Shown piece by piece: positions 13,577 to 24,700 of a stretch of 64,000 bases of DNA (position 1 is its first letter; every line of letters begins with the position of its first letter). The translations under genes were made by a program, and so were the position numbers. Where the stretch lies: contig NC_088170.1 of NCBI RefSeq assembly GCF_028769735.1, positions 65,201,085-65,265,084 of the forward strand, in the 5' to 3' direction. The notes beneath the pieces were generated by a model, which was not told where the DNA came from, searched no databases, and was given only the letters and a program-made list of their open reading frames with translations. The DNA is from Zonotrichia leucophrys gambelii. Its lineage: Eukaryota > Chordata > Aves > Passeriformes > Passerellidae.

Positions 13577-15783
13577 TAACAGTAAAGGGGGAGAGTTTTG
13601 TCTAAATTTTGACACCTGAATGTCAGAATGTCCCTTCAAATCCAACTCATCCCAAGGGTGAGTGGTGGCTCTCATTTGTTTTACTGGCTATGAGTAAGGG
13701 TCAAGGAACTGGCTCAGGGTTAGTCCATAGTGTCTGTGTTACAAGGCTCTAAAACTGGTTGAGAAATTTTCTTGCCAAAAAGTCTCTGAAATCTGTGAAG
13801 AGGGGATTTTAGGCCCCCTGCTGTATCCTAAGGATCTGATCAGGACTGAAGGCTGAGAGATACAGAAGGATATTTAATCAAACAAGGCTGAGCAAGTGAT
13901 GCTAATTCCAAGCAGAGCAGAATAATTCCTTGTCTGGCAAATATAAACTTGAAATTCCTGACCAGTTCTCATGGGAGGGAGCAACAAGGCAATGATTCAA
14001 CTGTAGGATAAACAAGGAAATTCAAATCTAAATCTGACATAAGATCCATAAATCAACCACTGGTGCCTAAGTATTATGGCAAATAATATTTCAACTGTTG
14101 AGCTGATCTGACAGCTGTACAACTGCTTGCAATGAAGAGAATGTTGCCCACAACTTTGTCAGTCCTGGCTCTTTTGGTTTGAATCTAAATATTGCTCCAA
14201 CATGGAGCTTGGGTGAAACTTGCCAAATTTGCAAGTTTGAAAGGGAGAGGGAAGAAATTATTCCTGGAAGACAAATAAAACACAAGGAAAATGGCACAGC
14301 ACCTAATGAAGTAATTTAAATGCAAATGAGGGAAAAGGTATATGTGAAAATTGCTGGGAATTTTTTTTAAAAAAATAAAAGTTTTCCATTCATCTAGACA
14401 TTATGATGTCATTTCAGGATAAGCCCTTCTGATGCCAAATTTCAGGCCAGAGAGAGCTTTGTATATGTGGTTTTTGGATTTGCTTTGAGGCTGAGATGTC
14501 AACTGCCTCAGAACAGGAGGTTTAACGTGAGTTGGCTGACAGCCTTAAGGGGAGCAGTGGGAATAGAACTCAGTAATTGATTTGAGATGAAATATTCATA
14601 TAATCCCCAGGGAAGAGGCAGCCCAATGCCCTTCTCAGCCCATATCACAGATGTCATCATTAAAGCTGGCGGTGCTCAAAACACACTTTGGCTTGATTGG
14701 CATAAAACCCCCATCACTTTTTTGGTTGGATTTTACCCGTTTGGGGTTTTTTTCTCCTTTAATCCAGAAGACCCTTCAGCATTCTGGCACCATCTGGAGA
14801 CTCCTGATTCAGAAATATTGTCTGTGTTCCCACTGAAAATAAAAATGGCATCCTGGAAAAACAGATGAATTGTAGCAACTCCTCTTGTGGGGGATGCTCA
14901 GCAATTAGATGGCATTAGGCTACAGTCAGAATAAAATATTAAAGGAGCATTAAGATCATGGCTGCAACCTTACAGGCAGACACATGGCACATGGCTCTGG
15001 AAGTGCATCCCTGACACATCTCAACAGGGGACTAGTAAAGGGATTTCTTTGTAGCACATTTCAGAGGTTCCCTAGCCTCATTTAAAGGCTCTGACGTGAA
15101 TTTTAAGCAGGCTGGGGAGAGGACAAGGCTGTTGTGATCCTGGAGAACAAGCTAAGAGCCTTGTAGCGTGGAAGGAGAAGAGATGCACATCATGTCCAGA
15201 ATGGCCACTCGGATTTTGCTAAATTGATAATTTCTAATAATTGCTGAGCCCCACTCCGTGCAGTGAGTGTCTCTCAGTAGGATGGATTTGTGGGAGGGGG
15301 AAGGGAGGCTCTGTTTTCTCTGAGGTATAGCTGGAGCCTCCATCGTAAGCCGGTGGAAGCTTGGTTGCTGCTGAATTCCACGAAAAGATGCTGGATGCTG
15401 GCGTTGCCCCTAACAACGGTTGCTAAGAGACTTCTGCTGGCATACAGAAGGATGGAAATGGCCACAGATTATGGCCCTATTTATCATAGTTGTATGAATA
15501 GTCTTGTTAAGGGAATGCATGACATATAAATTTAGCTTGCACATGATAGAAATGTAACGCACACGTCACACGATGAGACTGTTCTAGCAGGATATTTGCT
15601 GCTTTATAAATAGTTGTCTCAGCCCCTACTTCCCTCTTACTGCTTTTGTGGTTTCTCATTAAAACTTCCATGAGAGTCCATGAATTATAAAGCAGTGACT
15701 AACTGCTTAACAAATTGGCTATTTATATAAGAGTCTAGCAGGAACGGGGAGATGAAAAATCCTGAGAGTGTCGGTGTAACAAC

Positions 15784-15784
<1 letters not shown>

Positions 15785-15844
<60 letters not shown>

Positions 15845-15846
15845 TT
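15785..15846. repeat. (ATT)n trinucleotide microsatellite
   Basis: About twenty perfect ATT units in an uninterrupted run, so it is probably polymorphic. The minus-strand frame with a poly-isoleucine run is a translation of this repeat. Confidence 0.95.
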
Positions 15847-16142
15847 ATTATGTAGCAGCGAGTGACGTGGGCAGTTGGCCCAATTCTGCTTCCAATCACT
15901 GCAGCTTGGGAGTGGAGCAAATCCCTCAGCACCACCATCTGATCCAGAGGATCCAGCCCCTGCCAGCCTGGATCTTAACTGGCCACAAAATGAATGGCTC
16001 CTTTTCATCATTAGATCACTTTATTAGTAAATTACTGTAGCTCTTCTGATATAATTCACTTCCTGGGGTGAAAAGGATTTATGCCAATACTTGTTTTGTG
16101 TTTAATGGATTCATTATGCTTTTCATCATAAAATTCATCAAT

Positions 16143-16172
16143 GTTAATTGAACGGATTAGCTAAATGTAATT
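16143..16172. promoter_or_regulatory. Cluster of homeodomain-type sites
   Basis: Within 30 bp there are TTAATTG, GGATTA (OTX/PITX-type core on the opposite strand) and TAATTA. The sequence is inside an AT-rich, repeat-free block. This is a motif match only, with no evidence of function. Confidence 0.25.
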
Positions 16173-17178
16173 AGAAGAGGGATATGTAAGGGGGAGGGAG
16201 CATGTCTCTATGTCTCTGCTTTCTCCTACAGCTCTTTGCTTTAACTACTGCCCAAATGTTAATTCCCCTGTTTCTCTTACCCTTTCCAATTTGGCTGATC
16301 AATATAATCTCTGCATTCATGTCAGGGCTTGTATAGTGTATTAGATTGCAAGTTAATTCAGGTCCAAAAGAAACATTATTGATTTTCTAGGGCCAGTGGT
16401 TTTGGTGGCAGTGGTGGTGTGGGTCTTTTCCCCAAATGTTTTATTTTGTAGCAGAGTTTCCTGGTTAGAAAATGATACCAGTTTGTCAGAAATGACCATG
16501 CAACCTGATTATTCCCTTCTTAGTGGTGCAAAGGTTGCTAGCACGTCTGATAATCACTTCCAGCCCTTGGTGGGGAAGTGTTCAGGGATAGGGTGCCAGG
16601 TACAGTTGCTGAGTGGTCTGGTTTTGGCTGGCTATAAGTAAATGAAGCAGTGATTAGGTTTCTGTAGCCACTTTTCCTGCAGATAAGATAATTGAAGCTG
16701 CAGTATCTGCCTGGGGGAGAAATGTCATACCTGCCTCACCATTTTCTTCGTGTCAAGGATGCATTTATGTCACATCTTTATAGGTCAATAAACAGCTACA
16801 AGGGAATTTCAGCTGTGGGATGTTAAAGTAATGGAGCTTCCATCCTCACAGAACGTTAATGCTTCTAATAGTTTGAAACCTGGTTGTTTCAAACCTCAAT
16901 TACATTTACTAGAAGATAGGAAGGTAGATCTCAGATCAATCCTTGCAAGGCAGAGAATACAGAGGAGAAAACCCTTGGGCTAGGCTCAGTAATGAAATTA
17001 AGTGCTTGAAATGGAAGTGTTACCAGTGCCAGAGCAGCAAGACCTTCTTTGCAGTTGGAATGTTAAGATACCTCTGAACTGAAAGTCTTTAAAGCTCGAC
17101 TGTGCTGAGGTTTCGTGGGCTGAGCTTTGGAGGGAGCCCTGTCAGGCTGGTGTGTGTCACAGCAGGAGAGGCTGAGCC

Positions 17179-17248
17179 AGCATCCAGGATCCAGCATCTA
17201 GGATCCAGGATCAAACATCCAGGATCCAAGATCCAGCATCCATGTCCT
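17179..17248. repeat. 14-bp minisatellite, five diverged copies
   Basis: Five tandem 14-bp units starting at 17179, 17193, 17207, 17221 and 17235. The best unit reads AGCATCCAGGATCC; later ones differ at a few positions, and the last loses the GGATCC half. It lies in a GC-richer patch with no gene recognised. Confidence 0.85.
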
Positions 17249-20200
17249 CAGCAGACCCGGCGCCCTGCTTCAGGTGAGGCTGCCTGGGGCTGTTTGAGGC
17301 TGTCTGCACTGAATCCCTCCTTGTCTGCTGGGCTGGCTGGGGAGCTGGCATGTGTCACAGGCAGTGGCAGAGCTGTCACTGCTGTGGGAGGCTGTCACTG
17401 CTGTGGAGTGTGTCTGCACAGAAAGTTTCTCACCACACCAGCGGGGGAAAGTTTGGTCTAAAGAGAATGGGACCACCTTGGATTCCTCTGATGCACACAT
17501 CACACTGCAGCAGAAAGGTGACATCCTGGCTCCAGTGGCTTTAGCTTGACAATGTGTCCTGTCTTTCTCCCATCTCTTCAAATGGAGGTGGCAGGGATGG
17601 CTGGAGAATCTGAGGTGGAGTTTGTCCGAAAGGAAATGTTAACCTGTACCCGTATTTGATTTCAAGTATACATTTATAGCTTCCATCTTCCACCTTTACA
17701 ATAGTTATGTTCTTTTCCATAGGAAGCATGAGCATGATGTTTTTTGTGAGAACAGCTCTGCTGTGGTCAATCAGGCGTGTTTTTATTATCAGAGCTGAGC
17801 AATAATCTCATGCAAAAAACCAAAAGTTCTGGTGTTGAAATCTTCCTTGTAACAACTAGCCAGTTCTGATGAGAAGCTCTGTTTGCAGCCATCCATGCTG
17901 CTTGGCCTCTGAAAACACCCCAAGGTGGTTTTGGGCAGACTTTCCCTCATGGGAACTGGAGAAGACATCCATTTGCAATACAGGTGAGAGCAGGAGATGG
18001 TTGTGGCACAGGGAAGGGCACAGTTAGGTGATACAATGACTTGGGTTTGCTGGGGAGCCCCCAGATGTGCTGTGATTCCTGCATGTGAAGAATGGTTTGT
18101 GTTTGGAACAAGGGCTGGATTTGTCCCAAGTCCTCCAGGGCCAAGATGTGGCAGCTGCCTGCCCAGCAGGCCAGGAGGGATCAAACTGCTCCAGTGGGGA
18201 GGAAAATACTGAATAATCATTTGAGTAAAAGTTCAGTGGAAGGGTTAAACATTTTTCCAAGTCACCTTTCCCAGCTTGCTGTAATCTGGTTCCATCCTGA
18301 AAGTGAGCTGCTTATTCCTCACCAAGTGATAAATCCTAGAACCTCACAGCACCAAACGTGATTATCCTTCAATCTTACTTGTTTTCCCAGGCACATCATG
18401 AGGTCTGCATGCCTATGAACCCCCCCATCCAGCATTGTCTCCAGCCCTGCTCAGCCTCTGTTTCTGGGCATGCAGGCTGGGAGGGGAGGATGCTGTTGGC
18501 CACGGGAGGGCAGGGCCCGCAGAGGGAGCTGTGGCAGTGTTTTCCCAGAGGAATTCCCGGCTCCCTGAGCCAGGAGCACCCGAGGTCCTCCTGCTGATGT
18601 CCCTGCAGGAGCTGTGTGTGTCCTGCACCTGCAGCTCTGCCTTCCCAGGGCAGCAAATCCTTCTGCAGAGCCCAGCCTTGATGCTGCTGCTGTGAACCTG
18701 GAGAAGCCACAGGGACTGTCCCTCCTCGAAGGGAGGAGGAAGATTTGCTGGAGTGACACCTCATCTGCAGGGCTTTTTGGGGCTCTGTTGGTCACCTAGG
18801 AAATGGGTTACTGATTATAAGACCTTCAGAGGGAATCAGATCAAAACACCTTTCAAACTTCTGTCTGGGAGCAGATCTTGCAGGGTGTCCCAGCAGTGAA
18901 GGGCACTTGTGTCCCTGTGTGGGGACACTGTGGGGTGACCCACAGTGGATTATGGCCAACACATGCACACAGAATGTGCAGCAGTGAGGGAGCTCCCTGA
19001 CCAGGCTGGGACAAACAGCTTCACCCCCAGGTACTTGTTTCATCAAATGTAAATTCAGGAGTAGGCTGTTTGCCTTCTTTGAAAAGGGAAGTGAGTTTCT
19101 TTGTTGGACAAAGCGGTGCAAGAGGGCATTATTTACCTTTCAGAGCTGTTTATGGGAATTTTTAATTTATTATTTTGTTGCTGATGTTCAGCAATAAACT
19201 TTTTTCAGCCTGTCTTGCAAGATCTATTATCAGTGTTCACTGGACCAGATCGAAGAGAGAAACTGATGTCTTTTATTGCTTGATCTATACATGGTTTGCT
19301 ACTTGGGAGAATAAAATATTCTATGCTTATTGAGAATCTGCATTATTGAGAATTGTATCAATGCTTGGTTTATGTTTATTGACATTGCATTTAGACTGGC
19401 TATTTGACTGCCATGTTGCATTTTGATCAAGTTTAACTTTGTTTCTAGGTCACAGCAATCTCTTGCCCCGATAAAAGGTAAAGGGGGGAATTCCTATTTT
19501 AAATGGAAAATAATTACAATTTAATTTTTTTGGAGATATGCACATTGATGCATACAAGCCTTGATATCTGCCCAGTCCACTGGGGAGTCATTTTGACTTT
19601 GAAGTGCAGAATTGTGTTCATATTTAATAACCATTTCTTTTTAAAGTGAGGCTTAATGGAGGTTTGTTGGTAATTATTCTGCCTCATTGATAAAGATCCC
19701 AAACACACAAGAGTTTCAAATTATTTCACAGCTGATTTATATGCACAAAGCATAATTAGAATCATGTAATTTCCTTGCTAGTTTGGTTCTCATTTGAATG
19801 TAGAAAGATGTCACTAAGAAAAACTTTTATACTTTCTTGTTTGACTGACACCGAAAAATCAAATATGAATTGCAACCAAAAAACCCGTGTATAAAGTGCT
19901 GCACACTATTACTGAGCACTATTGAAATACTGCTTTGAAGGCAGAATTATAAATTGCCTCACGGGTGCTTTTAATGTTCTTCTTACTATATATTATCAGG
20001 GACCTTCACAAATGTCAGTTTTATAAACACATCTATGAGGAGACAAGATGCTTTTACCACCATTTTACAGATGAGGAGCTGCAGTACAAGAGATTTTAAG
20101 GTCAAAAATGTCCACTCAATTTAGCTACATTATTGGAAACACCTAGAACTTTATTTTTCAAAGCATTACAGAACACAGTATATAGTTGAAATGCTGCCAA

Positions 20201-21284
20201 GACAGACTTCAGTATTCAGTATTATTTCAGACCTAATTCCAGGATTTTCTTCTGATTTTAGCCTGGAGAAAGGTGAGAGCTGCAGATTAAGTGAAGTGCC
20301 TGGTGCCAAGCAATGGAAGGGCCAGAGCCCAGATCTCTCCCAGGGTGTCCAACAATACCTGACCAGAAAAACTTAACATCAGTGAGAATGTCTGTCATGG
20401 ACAGAAAAATTATATTTAGAGAAAACTGGGGGTTTTGTGGAAAAAAGATGATGTAGAGAAATTTCTACATTTGGAAGGGAGCAGAGGGAATATGTAAGTG
20501 GCTGAAATAGCCATTGGTGACATTTTCAGATTAATAGCTTCTGCACTGGGAGCTGATTTTCTTTTGCTTGGCAATTTTTCAGCATTACCAGCAAAGTTAA
20601 AGTCCAAGCTTATACTGAAATAGTGACTGCTGTGTTCAGGGGAAGGAAGGAGTGTTTGAATTACCAGACAGCAGAACTTCCCAGGGAGTTATCTTTCCAT
20701 CCCAGTTTTGAGCCTGTGTGAGACAGGAGCCCTTTTCCAGCTCTCTATTTAACTATCTGCACTTGTGTTAAGCCTAAGCCCACTTCTTTTTCTTCCTGTA
20801 CCCTTCTGCCACGTTTTTTGCACACTTCCCAGACTCAGCAAGTCTGTGAGCATCACCCTCCTAAGTAACTCAGCCAGGATACATTGCCAGCAATTGGCCA
20901 TCCTGCATCCCAAATGAAGCAACAATCCTTCAGGGAGAACAAAAAGAAAATACATGATGGTATAATGAAAGGCTGTTTCATAATATATAAGTACCAGGTG
21001 TGGGATTGAGCCTGCCTAATTTAGGGTCCCAATTTGTATCTATAATTTAAGTGCCTAGCAACTCAGTCCTGGGAGGTGGGGCTGAGAATCCCTGCGCTGA
21101 CAAAGAGAGGAAGGTGCCTTTGGATGTCTCCAGAGGGGGGTGCAGGATGCTGCAATTGGGAGTGGAGCCAGCTCAGCCTCCCACCCCTGCATCTGATGTT
21201 TGATTTTTCTCTGGGTGGTTTGCTCTTTGGGCTTGGGCTCTGCTCTGGACATGGATACAGCACTGCTGGGCATACAGAGCTGGT
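17249..21284. other. Non-coding stretch, one GC-rich CpG-poor patch
   Basis: No exon is recognised. About 18.4-18.8 kb is GC-rich but has few CpGs, so it is not a CpG island; open frames there are on both strands and mutually overlapping. About 19.2-20.2 kb is AT-rich and quiet, with a possible MIR-like remnant near 20.06 kb. Confidence 0.5.
20030..20115 (-). mobile_element. Possible MIR-like SINE fragment
   Basis: The plus strand carries CATTTTACAGATGAGGAGCT near 20063, followed by a CAGTACAAGAGATTTTAAGG-like stretch. This resembles the antisense of the MIR SINE 3' half (known family text: a 'bits of tRNA-derived SINE with a conserved core' structure). It would be an ancient, degraded copy in minus orientation. 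The boundaries are approximate; a repeat-library search would settle it. Confidence 0.5.
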
Positions 21285-21709
21285 CTGAGGGTGCCTGGAG
21301 AAGAGAAGGTGTCAAGGAGAACTTGGAGCACCTTCCAGGACCTGAAGAGGATCTACAAGAGAGATGGAGAGGGGCTTTTGGCAAGGGCATGAAGTGACAG
21401 GACGAAGGGGAATGTTTTTAAACTGAAAGATGACAGGATGACTTCAAACTGAGAGAGGGCAGGTTTAAATTAGATACTAGCAAGAAATTCATTACTGTGA
21501 GAGTGTTGAGGCCCTGGCACAGGGTGCCCAGAGAAGGTGTGGATGCCCAATCCCTGGAAGTGTTCATGCCAGCTTGGACAGGGCTTTGAGCAACCTGGGA
21601 GAGTGGAAGATGCCCCTGGCAGGGGGGTTGGAACCAAATGATTTTTAAAGGTGCCTTCTAACCCAATTCTATTCTGTGAGTCTGTTTCCTATTCTGTGAT
21701 TCTCTGATG
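21285..21709 (+). mobile_element. CR1 non-LTR retroposon, 5'-truncated 3' end
   Basis: CR1 is the dominant avian LINE. This copy keeps only the 3' part. I recognise, in order, the GGAGAAGAGAAGG segment near 21297, the GCACCTTCCAG segment, a diverged ACTGTGAGAGTGTTGAGGCC segment, GCCCAGAGAAGGTGTGGATG, GTTGGAACCAAATGAT, and a terminal run of ATTCTGTGAT-like octamers ending near 21709. The 5' limit is approximate. No reverse-transcriptase region remains, so the copy is dead. Divergence from what I recall of the family suggests an older insertion. Confidence 0.9.
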
Positions 21710-24700
21710 CACTGCTAGAAGGCACTCTGCAATCCCACATGGATTATGCTCTCCCCACTGAGAGAGGAAATCTTCATTTCCCAGCTCTTGGAGTCAGCCA
21801 ACCTGCTCCAGCTGCTCAGCCTGGGAGGGGGTGTCCAAGCAGTTTACAAAAGACGTCATTAAAAGCCACAAGAAAGGAGAGGTTTGTGATAAGAAAACTG
21901 ACAGCATCTAAATTAAACAGTGTATGCAAGATGCTTTGCATTTGTTTACAAAACATGTTCTTACTCAGAGAGAAGGAAAGATCTTGATACATCTCTGTCT
22001 GTGTTTCTTGTCCTGATGTGCACAGGTCAGACTGTGTACAGAGAGTCCTTAGAAATGATCCCTCCTCTGTTTTTTCCTAACTCAGTGACATTGGCCTCCT
22101 CTTACAGGTGGATGGAATTAATTTTTCAATCTCTCTCCACTGTGGACCAATTCTATCTATAGAGTCTGTTGAATTGTTGTGGCCTGTTTGACACCTCAGG
22201 TCAGATCTGAACCACAAAGTGAAATTGAATTCTTCCTCCTGAATTTTCCCTTTCTTATTTTTGTACAGGTCTCAGTTGCGTTCAAGTTGTGCTTTTCCCA
22301 AGTGCCACACAGAGTCCAACACCACGTGTATGTTAACTGCACTTCAACTCACACACAGATGAAGCAGTGTATGAGAAAAGGCTCATTTAAATTCTGTGTT
22401 ATAATGGAGTGACAGATCCATACAGCCAAAATCACGAGTAATTTTCCTTCCCTGATGGTATTGGCTTAAAAACCATATTAACAGAAAGGTTGTGTTTTGT
22501 TGATATGTGGTTTTTTTTAATTTATATTTTTCATCTGCATTTTGGAATTCCACATTTGAGAGTTTATTCCTCAAGAACAAGACTTGGAAAGTTTAATTCC
22601 ATGTTGTCTGGTTTTCAAAAAGATGAAGCACAGAGCTGAAGGGCATGGATTCTATGTTTAAAATGCAGGGAATTCCATCCTGCTGTATATTTCACCAAAG
22701 AAAATACCTGATGTCAGCTGTATATAGTCCATGTTCTGTTTATCCAATGCTGTTCCCTAACAGACTGTATGGAGCTGTCTCAGAGGCAGGAGAGCTCTCA
22801 GCTCCGTAATGAACTTTGGTCTATCACATATTTTTACCCCCAGCCCTATTTATCAGCCCATTCTTCTTCAGTTACTGAAATCAGCATTTTCTATCATGTT
22901 CATCACTCAAGAGCACTTCAACCAGACCTGATTTTCTAATGTCACCTCTGGAAACTTAGGAAGGTCCTTGACAACTTCAAATGCTGTACAAAGCAAAACA
23001 AAACAAAACAAAAAAAAGAAAAAAAAAGAAAAAAAAAACAGGGTGGAACAATAGTTCACCACTTCCATGATAACTGAGTTAAAAAAAGAGCAGAGAAGAT
23101 GCAATAACAAATGGTTTAGCATTTTCCAGCTTATGACTTAGGGGTCCCTCTCTTGCTAAGCTCATGAGCATCTCTCATATCTCTCATGTGCCACTTAGAC
23201 TGAGTTAGTGCAGAGGCTTTACTGATATTATGTCATCTATGTTTTGACTTGAAAGAGGTGAGATCCTCTTCTCTGTACAAAGGGAAAATGGGCTTGTACT
23301 CAGACCATTTCCTAATGTCCCCCCATCATCCAATAGATGAGTTTTATGATAGAGTCCCAGTGTTTGAAGCCTTTGGCCAGGTTTCCTTGGGAAGCAGTGT
23401 GACCCAACAGCAGCAGGTCTGGGAAGTGAAAAAGTCAGTGCCATGGACCTCTTTTGCACCAATTTCCAGGCATTTACTCCAGGCAAGCTTCATCCACATC
23501 CTATAAACTGTCTGGTCCATCATTGTTTGGAGCACATTAGCTGTGTTCCTGCAATGCTTCTGCATCATATTGCAGTTGGGGTTTACCTGGAAGGAACCTA
23601 GCTCATGTGCTTCAAGACCACTTTGTGCGGTGAGCCACACATCAACTGAGACAAACCAGAAGATTCAGTCCAAAAGAGCATTTCCCATGTGAAATAACAC
23701 ATGGTTTTGCACACATTCCTTGGTCTGGGCAGAGAGGATTAGCTCCATGTTTGTGCTGTCTGGTAGAGCTGCAAGGGTTGTGCTTGTGGTCCTCAGGTTG
23801 GCTGGGAAGGCTGCAGTGTCCTCCTCTGGATCTGTCATGAATTGGGCCTCATGAGTTGAATTTATGGCCTCACAGGTGAGAGCTGATAGAGCAGAGCATC
23901 ACTAATCAACAGTCCCACAAATCTCACTGAAAGTAAGATCACTCAGAGACTTAGAAAAAGCCCCAGTATGGGCTAGAAATGAACAGGGAATCAAAACAAA
24001 TGTAGGAGAAACAACCTTGGTCAGCTGTCCCAGTTGATAAAGTCCATGAGCTTCATCCTCTGCTCTGGCTGTGACATTGGCCAATAGTCAGCCAAGGAGT
24101 GCAAGACATGAACTCATAATGACCAAGGTCACTGTGGGTGACCTGGTTTGTTGGAAACACCTTCAGGCTGCTGTGAAGTTTCAGCTCATGTTACACTGGA
24201 TGAACATCATCCCCTGCAGATGCTCTATACATCTTAGCAGTACCACACAGTTCTTAATAGCTATTGTGGTCCTTCAAGTGGTGTGATTTCAAAAGACTTC
24301 TTAGGTTTTTTGCATTCCTGAGTAAAATTTACTGGCTAGTGGAAGGAGGTTTGCTGAATTCTGGTTTGCAAATTTGTTTTTTTCCCTGATCATACTGTAA
24401 ATGAATAGACATTTGTCAGGGTTTTATAGGAGTATGAGTCCTAAAGTTATGGACCTTAAAGATTGTTAAGGACAGGATTTGCAAGATGAACCCTTCAAGA
24501 TGCAGCACTGGGATAAACTAAGAGTCATATGACATGAACATTCTGAGTTTGGGAGTGATTTTCCTGAAATAAAAGGAGAGAGCTGATTATTGCATGGCTG
24601 CTTTTCTACATCCAAGGTGGATGCATTCTCACAGATATAATCTGACCAATTTTAAAATGCCCTTTATGATGTTGGACCCTACCCCACAATCTCAGTTGCC

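Larger units (their letters stand above)
13577..17178. other. Non-coding stretch with motif-rich AT blocks
   Basis: No exon or transposon is recognised. It contains a long (ATT)n array, a small palindrome at 16871-16894, an X-box-like patch near 15.4 kb and a homeodomain-site cluster near 16.15 kb, listed separately. The 15.5-16.4 kb interval is AT-rich and repeat-poor apart from the microsatellite, as many conserved elements are; conservation was not tested. Confidence 0.5.

Noticed and set aside
13388..13579. Plus-strand frame of poly-leucine, serine, phenylalanine and isoleucine
   Set aside because: It is a direct translation of the TTC and TTCATCATC repeats.
15685..16011. Minus-strand frame with a long isoleucine run
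   Set aside because: The run comes from the (ATT)n microsatellite; flanking residues show no domain or exon signals.
18384..18795. GC-rich patch considered as a CpG island
   Set aside because: GC is high but CpG count is low, and no exon-like ATG plus donor arrangement is evident.
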